Source of the DNA: Septoria linicola
Taxonomy: Eukaryota > Ascomycota > Dothideomycetes > Mycosphaerellales > Mycosphaerellaceae
NCBI GenBank assembly: GCA_024114885.1
Contig: CP099419.1
Span: 3,658,001 to 3,722,000 of the forward strand
DNA length: 64,000 nucleotides
Reading direction: 5' to 3'
The notes beneath the pieces are model-generated. The model was not told where the DNA came from. It was given only the letters and a program-made list of their open reading frames with translations, and ran no database searches. A program made the position numbers and the translations under genes. This document shows positions 1 through 10,877 of the stretch, piece after piece; position 1 is the first letter of the stretch, and every line of letters begins with the position of its first letter.

Positions 1-381
1 CATGTGGCCGTTCGCCATCGGCGCACTGCTGTTCATAGCTTGAGTGGCAATGGTGAGTGAGAGTAATGGCACATTGTCCTTCTTGGTGAGACGAATGCTC
101 GCAGATGTGGCATGTGCGGCACTCTTTAGCGCCCGCTGTAATGGTGCAAGTGGCACTTCGAGATTGATGGTGTTGCCTTCAGCAGCTGACTGAATGCTGT
201 ATGTCTCGAAAATAGTATCAATTGCAAGGACTGACCAAACTTGAGTCCCCGACTCTGGGATGACTGTAAAGCGGACATCTTTCTCGTCTAATCTGAGCCA
301 CGCAATGTTGCCCAGAGAGGCGAGTGATGCTGTGAATTTGGTGAATGTGTGTACATTCTGTATACTGGCTCGGAAACGCAT
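1..381 (-). CDS. HUS1: Checkpoint clamp subunit Hus1 (5' part, runs off the window)
   Basis: The minus frame from the ATG at 379-381 is open for 127 codons to the window edge, so only the N-terminal part is present. It starts MRFRASIQNV and continues with a FTKFTASLASLGNIAWLRL-type segment, then VWSVLAIDTIFETYSIQSA, a PLAPLQRALKSA helix and SIRLTKKDNVPLLSLTI. This order matches the first PCNA-like half of Hus1/Mec3. Hus1 forms the Rad9-Rad1-Hus1 ring loaded onto DNA at damage sites to activate checkpoint kinases in the nucleus. The family is usually around 280-400 residues, so over half of it lies outside. No intron is needed in the visible part. It is divergent from the F-box gene, with about 535 bp between the starts. 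Identification rests on recalled family pattern, not alignment. Confidence 0.8.
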   Translation of the reverse strand, partial: MRFRASIQNVHTFTKFTASLASLGNIAWLRLDEKDVRFTVIPESGTQVWSVLAIDTIFETYSIQSAAEGNTINLEVPLAPLQRALKSAAHATSASIRLTKKDNVPLLSLTIATQAMNSSAPMANGHM

Positions 382-916
382 GTTGTGTGCAGCACTTGCA
401 ATGCGTTCAGAATAGATAGTCTGTAGGTCCCATCCTGTGGTACTTCACCAGGCCATGCAGTCCTAGTTAGGGTTGATGCAGCTGCCACGCGACTTGCAAC
501 GCGTCGTGGGGTTTGGGCTTTGGTGGCTCGTGCAATTGTTGCCTGCTGCAGCAGCGAAACTCGTTGTCCACCCTGCTCTCTCGGTGTGTGCGGTGGCGTA
601 TGCAAGACGCAAGTGAACGAGTCGAGAAGACTACACAATGCAGCAGTGAGGATGCGTTCGAGGCGGTTGCAGGCTTAATTAATCATTATTGTGGTTCGCA
701 CTGTTGCAGTTGCAGATGCAAGATCTCGCTCGGCGATCGGCAACGTAGTGCCGATTTGTGATTGACCCTGCATGCAGGCAGGCGTTGTTGTCATTCCTCG
801 AAAGCGAAAGCGTCGAGCGTTGCCTTACACAACTGTCATGTCCATCCACTGAACATCGCCCTCAGCATCGCACAGTACAACCACCATCTCGGCACTCAGT
901 GCTACTACTGGGAACG
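382..916. promoter_or_regulatory. Divergent intergenic region HUS1 / F-box gene
   Basis: About 535 bp between the start codons of HUS1 (minus) and the F-box gene (plus). It should hold both promoters. I see no convincing gene; the small frames here have no recognisable features. No clear TATA box was assigned. Confidence 0.4.
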
Positions 917-3055
917 ATGGCGGGCACCAAGCGCCGCTCCACGCGCCAAGCAGCCACTCGCAGACGGTCCGTCTATCTTGATCCCGAGACGGACGATGAT
1001 TTCGAGGCCGACAGCGATGAGGATGCCTACCAGCCTGTCGACATCATCGAAGTCGCACAAGAGCCTGCGCCAAAGAAGCGCAAGCTGAGTGTTCGGCGCA
1101 AGCCACAGACGCGCAGTAAAGCGGCCAAGACAAGGCAGACGTCGCTGAAGAGAGTGTTCAAGGTTGGCAAAGTGAGGAAGCCGAACGCAGAGCCTGTGAG
1201 CAAGGTCTTCACCGGCCCGAGTGATGGGAAGATACCAAAGTGGGCAGAGTTGCCGCACAATGTTCTCAAGCAGATCTTTGTTTACGCGGCTGGTGACACT
1301 CAAACATGGGTTCGTGCATCGCACGACAATGCTGCGTGGCTCAAGCTATCTGCAGCACGAGTCTGCCGAGCGTTCAGCGAACCGGCACTCGAGGCGTTCT
1401 ACGATTCGCCGGGTATTCACAACACTCAACATCCACATCAATTGCTCGAGTTGCTGCAGGAGTCGAACGACCGTCGCTATATCAATTACAACGCCAAAGT
1501 GCACAGCTTGAATATTGACCTTCGCAATCTGGCATACTCGGCGCCTGGTAGGCCAGTGTTTGACCTGCTGCAACTCATCCCGCAACTGCCCCAACTTCGA
1601 CACATGCAGCTCTTGCACCAGAATTACGAGAAGCCCTATCGACCGCGCAAGCAGCCGAAGTGGACTACACAGCCTCGCGAATTGATCAAAGCCATGGAGG
1701 ACCGAGACATACATCTGCGAACGTGGCGCTGGAGTCGTGATACCATTGCTAAGAATCCACTTGCCCAGGATGTTGCTCTGGACTTGTACGAGAAGATTTC
1801 GAACGCTCACGAGAGCAGCGTGTTCGCTTACCTGACGCGCTTGATAGTCACTGGCTTCAACGTTGACGACAGCTTGGAACCGAGCGCATCTCAGTCGAAC
1901 GATCATACAGTTGAAGGCTACAGCCCACCTGGGCTCGCTACATCAATTGCCAAACTGCCGGCACTTACAGACCTTTCATTCATTTCTTGTGACATTATTA
2001 TGGAGAAATTCTTGCAACGACTTCCCACGAACCTGCAACGTCTCGAGCTCAGCAATTGCTTGGAGATCACCAGCGACATGCTACGGGACTTCTTTGACAC
2101 CTCTGGCGCTTACTTGAAAGAGCTTGAGCTCAACAATAATGCGGCTTTGAATCTTAGTTTTACACAAAGCTTGAAGGAAAAGTGCCCACGCCTTGAAGTG
2201 CTGAAGATGGACCTGCAGTTGTACAGCGAGCGAGAGACTACGAACGATGCTATTGAGCTCTACGATGAGTTGTTGCCAGAGGATGAGATTGCGAGCTGGC
2301 CGACCACTCTTCGACATCTGGAAATATTGGAGGCACAGAAATGGTCACCTAATTCGGCGCAGAACTTCTTCCGCACGCTTGTTGATCGTGCAGATGAGCT
2401 ACTTGACCTGCGTACACTTATTATCCACGCCCACATCGATATTCCGTGGCGCGATCGTGTAGGATTCCGTGATCAGTGGATTGAGCGTTTGCGACGCGTG
2501 TATGAGCGCCCACAGGAGGACCCTTTCGGTGGAATAGGCTCACTCAAGCAGTTCCGTATGTCGAGACAGAAGCCTTCTGATCACATTAAGCTGTATAGCA
2601 GTGATTTGGATGAGCTCAGCAGGGACATGTCGCACACGGACAGACCACGGCGCTCTAGGACAGCTACCCATGTGCAGATCTCGCCCCACAAACCCAGTGG
2701 TGACACAGATCGCTACTCGGACTCAGACTCACAGTCCACGTCCACGACTGCCAGACCTCGACGCCGGAGCCGGCGCGTTGCAGAAAGCCAGGTTGTGGCG
2801 CGCTCCACGACCGCTACACCTGCCCCGGAGTCAGCCTCCGATATAGATACAGAGGACGAGGACGATACGGAAGACTGGCGCAAGATACCCGAGAAGTATG
2901 TCCAAGGTCTTTGCAACATCGTTGATGTCCGCATCGATAACCAGCGACCAAGAGAAACACAATGGAGGGAGGCAGATTTCTTGGACGCCGAGGCAAGCGG
3001 AGATGATGATTGGAATGAGGATGCTGAAGAGGAGGAGGACGGCTACGCATGGTAG
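917..3055 (+). CDS. F-box protein with leucine-rich repeats and disordered acidic tail
   Basis: Single-exon frame of 712 residues. The frame is open upstream to 758, but the first ATG giving a sensible N-terminus is at 917 (MAGTKRRSTRQAATRRRS). Residues 1-100 are basic and acidic with nuclear-localisation-like KKRK and RRK runs. Residues about 107-160 (KWAELPHNVLKQIFVYAA onward) fit an F-box, the segment that binds Skp1 in SCF ubiquitin ligases. The middle has LRR-like strands (LPALTDLSFISCD, LPTNLQRLELSNC, LKELELNNN, CPRLEVLKMDL), likely the substrate-binding part. The C-terminus is Ser/Arg-rich, then strongly acidic. The substrate cannot be inferred. MSS1 follows about 510 bp downstream on the same strand. 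Confidence 0.7.
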   Translation: MAGTKRRSTRQAATRRRSVYLDPETDDDFEADSDEDAYQPVDIIEVAQEPAPKKRKLSVRRKPQTRSKAAKTRQTSLKRVFKVGKVRKPNAEPVSKVFTGPSDGKIPKWAELPHNVLKQIFVYAAGDTQTWVRASHDNAAWLKLSAARVCRAFSEPALEAFYDSPGIHNTQHPHQLLELLQESNDRRYINYNAKVHSLNIDLRNLAYSAPGRPVFDLLQLIPQLPQLRHMQLLHQNYEKPYRPRKQPKWTTQPRELIKAMEDRDIHLRTWRWSRDTIAKNPLAQDVALDLYEKISNAHESSVFAYLTRLIVTGFNVDDSLEPSASQSNDHTVEGYSPPGLATSIAKLPALTDLSFISCDIIMEKFLQRLPTNLQRLELSNCLEITSDMLRDFFDTSGAYLKELELNNNAALNLSFTQSLKEKCPRLEVLKMDLQLYSERETTNDAIELYDELLPEDEIASWPTTLRHLEILEAQKWSPNSAQNFFRTLVDRADELLDLRTLIIHAHIDIPWRDRVGFRDQWIERLRRVYERPQEDPFGGIGSLKQFRMSRQKPSDHIKLYSSDLDELSRDMSHTDRPRRSRTATHVQISPHKPSGDTDRYSDSDSQSTSTTARPRRRSRRVAESQVVARSTTATPAPESASDIDTEDEDDTEDWRKIPEKYVQGLCNIVDVRIDNQRPRETQWREADFLDAEASGDDDWNEDAEEEEDGYAW

Positions 3056-3565
3056 TCTCCATCATCGTCCAATGCTAGAATAGCATGGGCGTAAATGGGC
3101 ATGCATCAGTCTTGATGTGGCTATTTGCAGGATGGCGCGAATGTAGCAAATTTTGCCGCTGTCGGTCAAGCAGCAGCGTTGTTTTGACGGCATATGGCAG
3201 TGGCTTTGGTCCTGAAGGAAAATGATACCCTGTAAGCAGTTTTGCACTGCATTTCTCTCGGCAGGTCCGATAGCTGGCGCTTCGATGGCATCACGTAAGA
3301 ATATGCTGTGGCTTCCACATGGCAGTGTTCGCACCATTTTCTGCTTTAGATTAGCTCGTCCGTGATTGCAGCGTGCTGGCGGCCTTGATCAGAAGCCACA
3401 GGGCTGTGCGACGGAACATAGCGTGCATAGGGCTGAAGTAGCGGTCCACGTGTGCGTTGGTGTCATGCGGGCCCCTGCAATTTGGTGGATTTCTCGGTCT
3501 CGTTTTGTCGAAGTGCCATCTCGAGATTCTGTCCTCATCACAAACACTTTGCTTTTACTTGGTAG
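3056..3565. other. Intergenic, F-box gene to MSS1
   Basis: About 510 bp that should contain the 3' end of the F-box gene and the promoter of MSS1. I see no supported gene, RNA gene or repeat here. Confidence 0.4.
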
Positions 3566-5353
3566 ATGCACGCCGTAGCACGTGCCGCACGAAGCGCGAG
3601 ATCTACGTGGCGATGTCCTGAGATTACCAGAACTGGGCTCACATACAACGGCCACTTTGGCAGAGGGAAGCTGCGACCCAGCACACTGATACAACGACAA
3701 GTCTTCAGAACAACTCCACGTCGACGCAAGTTTTCATCACTACAAAGCACAAGCTATCATGAGCCTACTATATATGCTCTTTCGACTGCGCCTGGTCGAG
3801 CTGCGATCGCAGTGATCCGTATCTCGGGCCCTACATGCCAGCATGTTTACTCCATGCTGTGTCCAGGTAGGGCACAGCTAAAGCCGCGTAAAGCAACAGT
3901 CCGAAAATTGTATGAGCCTCACCAGACGCCTTCACAAAACACTGTACTAGACTCTAGCGCACTTCTGTTGTATTTCGATGGGCCTGCAACCGCCACTGGA
4001 GAAGACGTACTCGAGCTGCATGTTCACGGCGGCCCTGCCATTGTCAAAGCAGTACTTGCAGCAGTGTCACGATGTGCCAGTCCATCAATCGGCCCCATTC
4101 GATACGCAGAGCCAGGAGAGTTCACTCGAAGAGCATTCATGAACAACCGCCTAGATCTCACGCAAGTCGAAGCACTAGGTGACACACTAGCAGCAGATAC
4201 CGAGCAGCAAAGGCGACTGTCCGTTCGCGGCACTTCTGGTACCCTTGCAAAGCAGTACGAGTCGTGGAGAGAGCAGCTTCTTTACGCTCGTGGCGAGCTA
4301 GAAGCTCTGATTGACTTCAGCGAAGATCAGCACTTCGACGAAAGCCCCAGCGAGCTTATGAGTTCTGTTTCTGAGCAAGTGAAAGTCTTGCAGGCATCGT
4401 TGCGCGTTCATAGCCAGAATGCTATGCGAGGTGAGCTACTTCGAAGCGGCATCAGCCTGTCTTTACTCGGCGCACCAAACGCTGGCAAAAGCTCTCTGCT
4501 GAATCGCATCGTTGGTCGAGAAGCAGCAATCGTCAGTAACGAAGCCGGGACCACTCGCGATATCGTGGAGATATCGCTGGACCTTGGAGGATATCTATGC
4601 CGATTTGGTGATACTGCGGGACTGAGAAAGGCAATCGAAGCAGATCTCGGAAGTGGAAAGTCTGCTGCGCAGATCAGCCAGATTGAGCAAGAGGGTATGC
4701 GACGAGCAAAGGCTAGAGCTGATGAGAGTGATACGGTGATTGTGGTCTTCAGCTTCGAGCTTGACGAAGCTGGGCATGCTGTGCTGAACCTTGATCCAGA
4801 GGTCTGTGAGATGGCACAACGTTTGTCCCAGAAGAAGGACAACGTCCTCGTTGCTTTGAACAAGGCAGATCTGACTGGTGACGATGTTGACCTTCGACGG
4901 CAAGCCAAGAAACAAGTCTGCGAGAAGCTACCACGTCTGGATCCTGCTTCGATACACTTCATCTCTTGCCTGGAGTCGAAAGAGCAGCATAAAGCCATTC
5001 AAGCATTTCTAGACGGTCTGATATCGCAGTTTGGCAAGCTCACGTCGGCTCTCACCTTGCACGACAATACTGGATCACAACGACAAGACCTATCGATATG
5101 GCAGGAGTCACTAGGTGCTTCAGAGAGACATCGCGTCTTGCTAGAGCAAAGCATCACGCACCTGGACGACTTCGTTGCCGAGGCCGAGGGCAGTACCACC
5201 TCCGCCGAGGACGAAGAGGCTGACATAGTCCTGGCAGCAGAACATCTTCGTGCAGCAGCAGATTGCCTCGCGAAGATTACAGGAAGAGGTGAAGCTGGAG
5301 ACGTGGAAGAAGTACTCGGCGTGGTCTTTGAGAAATTCTGCGTTGGCAAATGA
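3566..5353 (+). CDS. MSS1: Mitochondrial tRNA modification GTPase MSS1 (MnmE/TrmE family)
   Basis: Intronless, 595 residues. The Arg-rich, acid-poor first 45 residues (MHAVARAARSARSTWR) look like a mitochondrial presequence. Then comes the TrmE N-terminal folate-binding domain (TIYALSTAPGRAAIAVIRIS, PGEFTRRAFMNNRLDLTQVEA), the helical domain, and an inserted GTPase domain with P-loop GAPNAGKSS near residue 302, DTAGLRK near 349 and NKAD near 432. It ends FCVGK, matching the family's conserved C-terminal C-[IV]-G-K motif whose Cys is needed for activity. The family works with Mto1/GidA to install the 5-carboxymethylaminomethyl group on U34 of mitochondrial tRNAs. Length and motifs indicate an intact gene. 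It converges on the membrane-protein gene, with about 100 bp between stops. Confidence 0.93.
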   Translation: MHAVARAARSARSTWRCPEITRTGLTYNGHFGRGKLRPSTLIQRQVFRTTPRRRKFSSLQSTSYHEPTIYALSTAPGRAAIAVIRISGPTCQHVYSMLCPGRAQLKPRKATVRKLYEPHQTPSQNTVLDSSALLLYFDGPATATGEDVLELHVHGGPAIVKAVLAAVSRCASPSIGPIRYAEPGEFTRRAFMNNRLDLTQVEALGDTLAADTEQQRRLSVRGTSGTLAKQYESWREQLLYARGELEALIDFSEDQHFDESPSELMSSVSEQVKVLQASLRVHSQNAMRGELLRSGISLSLLGAPNAGKSSLLNRIVGREAAIVSNEAGTTRDIVEISLDLGGYLCRFGDTAGLRKAIEADLGSGKSAAQISQIEQEGMRRAKARADESDTVIVVFSFELDEAGHAVLNLDPEVCEMAQRLSQKKDNVLVALNKADLTGDDVDLRRQAKKQVCEKLPRLDPASIHFISCLESKEQHKAIQAFLDGLISQFGKLTSALTLHDNTGSQRQDLSIWQESLGASERHRVLLEQSITHLDDFVAEAEGSTTSAEDEEADIVLAAEHLRAAADCLAKITGRGEAGDVEEVLGVVFEKFCVGK

Positions 5354-5453
5354 GATTCGTTTCGGTCATATGTCCGTTCTGGATGACTATCCGCAATGAT
5401 AAACTGTGCTCTCCTCTAGCACCTCAGCCATCTGCTGCTCGTTCTCTCCTTTT

Positions 5454-6242
5454 TCAAAACGTATGCGACCCCTTCTGCGCGCCAGAAGGTTGTATTGTGG
5501 AGACTTCAGATACAAAGCTCACCCGTCTCGGCTTATCTCCTTGCGTGCTGACAGACGCTCTGACAGTGAGCGGACTGACCGGGCTCGGGGTACGTTCCAC
5601 TGCTTTTCCTTCCGGAATGATTTGTTGAAGAAGTGCTGGTATAGTCGGCGAGCTGACTCTATGCGGGTCTGCGCCCTTCGGATCGGCATTCTTCAGGATA
5701 CCAGCCGGACCTTTGCCTAACGTATGGTCATGATTTTGGTGTGCTTTAGTGTCGCATGTCAGCCGGATGTTGTCTCGCGAGGGGCGAGAGAAGTTCAATG
5801 GTCCTGGCCGCATCGTCTGGTCTGATTTCTCTGGTGGAAGCTCCACTCTACTGGTGTCTTCGAGCTCAACTTTCGACATACTTGTCGCAACTGGACGATA
5901 CTCTGGCAACGCAGTGTTACTTTGGCCCGGCTGGAGCACTCTCGGTATCTCATGCCACGATGTTGTTGTGTAGCCGAGCTCGTAAGGCTGAGTGTTACTT
6001 TCGAGTTCTGAACTTCCGTATGTTGTCCCGTCGAGGGAACTCGATTTCATGTACTCGACCACTTCTTGGTCATATTCTCCACCGCCGCGTAATTGCGGAT
6101 TCAGGAATCGCACGTTGCCCTTCTGTTTCCTTCTCCTTAACAGGAGACTGATCGCTGTTACTATCAGCACGAAGCCAGCCAGCACGACCACCACAACAAT
6201 GGCAATCTGTGTAGGGCTCAGTTCATCTGGTTTGGGCGGCAT
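5454..6242 (-). CDS. Single-pass membrane protein of unknown function
   Basis: Intronless frame of 262 residues starting MPPKPDELSPTQIAIVVVVV. Residues about 13-35 form one strongly hydrophobic segment (IAIVVVVVLAGFVLIVTAISLLL) followed at once by RRRKQK, the arrangement of a signal-anchor helix with a cytosolic C-terminus. The rest is polar and low in complexity, with Ser/Thr/Pro-rich stretches and no domain I recognise. The layout (short outside part, one helix, long disordered cytosolic tail) is common in filamentous-fungal membrane proteins. The function is unknown. It converges on MSS1. Confidence 0.55.
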   Translation of the reverse strand: MPPKPDELSPTQIAIVVVVVLAGFVLIVTAISLLLRRRKQKGNVRFLNPQLRGGGEYDQEVVEYMKSSSLDGTTYGSSELESNTQPYELGYTTTSWHEIPRVLQPGQSNTALPEYRPVATSMSKVELEDTSRVELPPEKSDQTMRPGPLNFSRPSRDNIRLTCDTKAHQNHDHTLGKGPAGILKNADPKGADPHRVSSPTIPALLQQIIPEGKAVERTPSPVSPLTVRASVSTQGDKPRRVSFVSEVSTIQPSGAQKGSHTF

Positions 6243-9200
6243 TGCGAATTAGATGCTCTAGCAAGCTTGGAGAACAGTGTCTGGGGGCATCTCCGACAGG
6301 TAGCACTATAGGTTAAGGACACTGCCACGTCCAACGGATCGTTGGAAGTGATGTCAGGATACCATGGCAAGCAAGCATTTGAAACAGATGATGGTGGCCA
6401 CTTTTCCCAAGTACACTTTCGTAATGCTTATGGTGGCGGATTCGTCGGAAGGTGTTCGTCAGATCAGGGCTGCACATAGCTTCGACGAGTGTGAGTGGTC
6501 TTGCGGGAGCGGCTAGAGCTACAGCACATGTTGCCAAGCTTGAATGCTGCGGAAGATTGGCTGCTGAGAGCTTGCAACGTTCTCGGCCAGAGAGGCGAGT
6601 ATTCCGCGTTCCATGGAAGCTGTCGTGGCGATGGCCAGGTATCATAATGTTGGCAGAGCGGGCGAAGCTGGAAGCGTGTCTGCCGAGAGCCAGGATACCC
6701 CATCAACAGACCATGAGCAAGGGTTGGCCTTGGCATATCACTGATGAGCTGTAGGCAGAATCGGCCATGATGGGCTAGTTCTAATAGAGTCTGTGCCTCA
6801 GTCTTGAAGTCCAGGTCGTGGGCTAGGAGTGGTAAAGGGCCTCCCAATTGACCTGCTATGGAGAGTAGTGTTTAACTATTTCGCCTCGAAATTCCGTGTA
6901 TATACTACGCTCGCGCGCCATTGTCTTCTGACATCCCATTCAAATGCCCACAGATCTATCCCAAACGCCTTTGAATGCCGCTAAGAAGTCTTCACTAAAT
7001 CCACCCAAACAATCGCTATGCTTCGCTAAGTGCCGCGTCGAAATCAAGCCGGTCCGCGTATGTTGCAATCAATGCTCCATAGCATCACAGAGATAATAGT
7101 CCTCCTCCAGTCTGATTAAAAGTGAAGAAGCAAGTCATGACTGAGCGCGCAGCGCTTCTGAGGCCAGTTCAGCCAGAGAAGAAGTGTTGACCACTGCCAG
7201 AGTGGTCGCCGAATTAGTTGTAACCACTGTTGTATGTCAGTGTTTGCGCCTTGCGTTGATGACATGAGTCTCCTCACCCTCTCCCATCGTCACCCTTCCA
7301 TGCCAGCGTCCCGCTAGTCGAAATTTGTCCCATAGATGTGATTTGAAACATGTTGGATGAGAATATTGTTCTTGTTTGTGATTGGCTTCCACTGGTTATC
7401 GTAGCAATTGTTGACTGTCCGAGAAAGTCTTGAAGTACGAGAGGGCGAAGATCTTTAGTTGTAGCCTCCACGTCCCATTTTGGACAGAGATGGATGGAAG
7501 TTGTGATGAAAAAAAAATGTAATCTCTGCTAGAGATGAAGCAAGAGACACCGAAAAGTCGTGCGTATTAACTTCGCGGTCTTCGTTGAGTCTGCTGTCTC
7601 TTATGCACAAATTCAGGTGATGCTCTGGAAGTTGATGAAAGGAAATTCGCTCTGAGTATTAGAAAGGAGATTGAAACTGTTGTATTGTGATTGTAATGGC
7701 GGTGTTTGAGGTGGCAGACGGTGACCTATATAAGTCAACAACCATTATGGGACTATCGTCCGACTGCCACCATAAGATGCCATCATGAACACTGCCAGGC
7801 ACCAAAGACAGCCTCCGAGTACCACGACAAGCCATCTATTCCGGTACCTGCAGCGGATTCTATCACGGTCACAGTAGCTTCGGAAGGAAGAAAGCAGTCA
7901 CTTCTTTCAGCCAGCCAGCAGTGCCTCACTAGCGTTCCACGAGGGCCAGTAGACGAATCGTCACCAAGAGCGAGCGGGACGTGGAAAGAATGAGAAGTAT
8001 GTGAGCGTGCGGATGAAAGCGCAGTGTCGTCGTTGTGCAGAATCACGACAGTCAGACGAGCATGAAAATAGCAGCTAAGGATCGCGAGAGGACTTTAACT
8101 GACAATACTAGTACCAAACAGGCTCAAGCGTGCATGTGGCTTCGACGAGTGAGGAGGCTGAGCACGCACTTCCGACTCCATTATCGCTGAATCTCTTCCG
8201 CCTTTTGCTCACTACAGCGGTCTCCTGCCACGACACGGGCACGATGCCATGCGGTGAAGGATCTCGCATGCACTACTGCGTCTCCATCGACCTGCGCTCA
8301 TGAATGTGCTGACATGCTCATGCAGCCCTATGCACGCCTGCAGGTAATCCACTGCTCTGGCTCAGGTCCAGTCTTCGCGAGGCGCTCATTGCTTGCACAC
8401 GGCAGGAACCACTGCCATGTGGCCTTCAGCGATGGAGTCACCACGGCTTGATGTGCCGTCTGCTCGGCTAAATCAGCAGGATGCGAAGATTATGGCGCTG
8501 TTACTGCAGAACGTGAGTTGCGTGCAGAGCAAAATAGAATCTTCTGCCGCCCGCTCCAATTGCACAAAGATAACTTTTCCATACCGGCAATTCTCGCGGA
8601 TCCCACAGTCCATTAGCACATGGCGGTGCAGCGGCATGCGTTTGAAATTCAAGTGCAGGATCGAACGTATCTGCTGCTTACACAAAGCAGCGAGGTCGAT
8701 CTGCAGGAACCGGCTGAATTCGATCACCGGGTGTGGTAGGGTTGCGCCTCATAAACGACATCTGGCTGTATACCACGCGGTGGTCATCAGCTTTGCCACA
8801 GAGGCAGAATCCTCTGGTCGCTGACCGTTCATCTTGAGGGCCTCACTAGTCAGAGGCGAGATATGATCTCAGTCACCGGTGCTGAGGTTCAATGCGGGTA
8901 TCTCCTGGCGGACACCGCCATGAGATAGCTCCGTTGTGTAGTATTACCATTCCACTGGACACTCAGCTGGAATCTCGGGTCTCCTTTCTTCAGCCACAGT
9001 CTGCAAGCTCTTACAACTGTCCCTGGTGCTGAGGATGCGATGCGATGCAACGTGCAGGTATCGGAGTCGGACGTACTGCATCGGGCCGGGGCAATGGCGC
9101 GCTCCTCAGCTCAAACTGTGCTGATGGACAGCTAGTCCTCTTCCTGCCATGACATACCTCCAATGCTGGCCTGCTTATTCGGTTTGGGAGGCCATCGAAC

Positions 9201-9423
9201 TCGTGATCGCGAAGTCATGGATTTCATGATCGATTCGCGCTGGAGTGGCAGCTATTCTCGTGACGGGAGGAATCCTGCGTTTAACCGATGAACCTTGCGG
9301 CTAGAGAAGATAAGTTGAAAGCATCCTTAAATAGAAAGTGCACAGAAGGTATCTTGTGATCGCTAAATAGTCATTACACAGGCATCAAGTGGTATAATTA
9401 TTGTTCAGACCAGCCGAAACACT
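6243..9423. other. Gene-poor interval of about 3.2 kb
   Basis: No reading frame here has a recognisable domain, a convincing start, or splice sites joining neighbouring frames. A minus frame at 6464-6847 (127 residues) is the longest candidate but resembles nothing I know. I saw no tRNA cloverleaf or repeat family, and CpA/TpG are present at ordinary levels, so it is not a RIP relic. It may hold regulatory DNA or a non-coding transcript. Confidence 0.35.
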
Positions 9424-10877
9424 CTATGCCCTGATGCGCTGGCCGTAAGCCTTGGTAGCGTAGTCACCCTTGGTGACAATCAAGTCCTCAGGCCTGTAGT
9501 TGTGACGACCGCTGAAGTACTCCTCGAGAATAGCCTTGGTACCCGCGGCATATCTGGCCTGGGCATCGATCGAGGTACCAGACATGTGAGGAACCATGGC
9601 GTTACCACCTCCCCAGGTGGTGTACGAAGCGTATCTGAGTGGGTGGTCCTTTGGCGCTGGCTGTGGGAACCAGACATCACCACCGTAACCACGGAGCTGA
9701 CCAGACTTCAAAGCCTCGGCGACATCCTCCTTGACAACGATGGCACCACGGGCAGTGTTGACGAGCCATGAGCCTATGAAATGTTAGAACGTTTCAACAT
9801 GGAGGTCAGTGGAATGGAGATCGCTTACCCTTCTTCATCTTGCTGATGAGCTCCTTGTTGAAGAGACCGCGAGTCTTCTCGTGAAGTGGGCAGTTGATGG
9901 TAACAACATCACACTGGGCCAACATCTCCTCGAGGTCCTCGACTCTTCGGCAGCCAATCTCCTTCTCGACCTCTGGGGCGAGTGGCTGGTAGTCGTAGTA
10001 GAGAAGCTCCTTGCAGTCGAATGGCTTCAGTCTGCGCAGGACACGCTCTCCGATACGACCAACGGCAACAGTACCGACGACCTTGTTCTCAAGATCGTAC
10101 TCGTTCTTGGCGACGGCAGCGACGTTCCAGTCGCCGGAAGCGATCTGCTCGTGAGCTGGGACGAAGTTGCGAACGAGGACCAGAATGGTCATGACGACAT
10201 GCTCTGCGACAGACACGACGTTGGATCCGGTGACCTCAGCAACAGTGATACCGCCGTTGGTCTTGTTGGCGGCGTTCAAGTCGACGTGGTCAGAACCAAT
10301 ACCGGCAGTGACAGCGATCTTCAGGTTCTTGGCCTTAGCGAGGCGCTCAGCGGTCAAGTAACCTGGGTGGAATCTGAAGTAGCAGTCAGTGGCTTGAACC
10401 GAGCTGTGTGTTCAGTCTTCTCAGAATCAGACATACGGTGTGGTGATGATGACCTCGGCGTCAACAAGCTCCTGGTCGAACTTGCTGTTCTCGCCCTCCT
10501 TGTCGGAGGTGGTCACGAGAGTGTGGCCTTGGTCCTCAATCCATTTCCTCAGACCAAGCTCGTTCTCTGTGGTGCCGAGCAAGCGTGGCTCCTGCTGAGC
10601 GTGCTCATGGCCCTAGAAGGTCACTAGCATCAGCACATTGCCCCATCTGAAGCGCATTGAAGCTCTGACAAGCTTAGAGGCAGGCTCAACTCACATCGTA
10701 CAATACGAGAAGAACCTTGCCCTGTTGTCGCGAGGTTGCTGTTAGCGTTCTGATTCCTCCCAAGCTTGCTGTCTTGGAGAGTGAAGCGCCGCGTTGAGCG
10801 AATGACGTGGTAGCTCGCTGCGAAAGCAGAGAGCTGGCTGGACGAGCAGCGCGAAGGGCGGAGCGGGCGAATACCAT
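9424..10877 (-). CDS. FDH1: NAD-dependent formate dehydrogenase
   Basis: Four exons on the minus strand: 10877-10695, 10612-10437, 10373-9829 and 9773-9424. The introns are 82, 63 and 55 nt, all GT-AG, and all phases fit, giving 417 residues. Exon 1 ([20 protein letters not shown]) is Ser/Arg/Ala-rich and looks like a mitochondrial presequence. The body carries FDH/D-2-hydroxyacid dehydrogenase features: [11 protein letters not shown], the nucleotide-binding [19 protein letters not shown] with the catalytic Arg, [13 protein letters not shown] and the [14 protein letters not shown] segment with the catalytic His. It oxidises formate to CO2 with reduction of NAD+. It is flanked by long intergenic spaces and is not in an obvious cluster. 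Identification is firm; mitochondrial location is inferred. Confidence 0.93.

Noticed and set aside
6464..6847. Minus frame of 127 codons in the gene-poor stretch
   Set aside because: No recognisable family, no upstream exon and no support beyond length.
7460..7483. Tiny minus frame MGRGGYN in a good start context
   Set aside because: Eight codons including stop, with no downstream splice donor before the stop; too short to support.
9809..10627. Plus frame of 272 codons opposite formate dehydrogenase
   Set aside because: It overlaps the verified FDH exons and introns on the other strand, and the translation has no domain.
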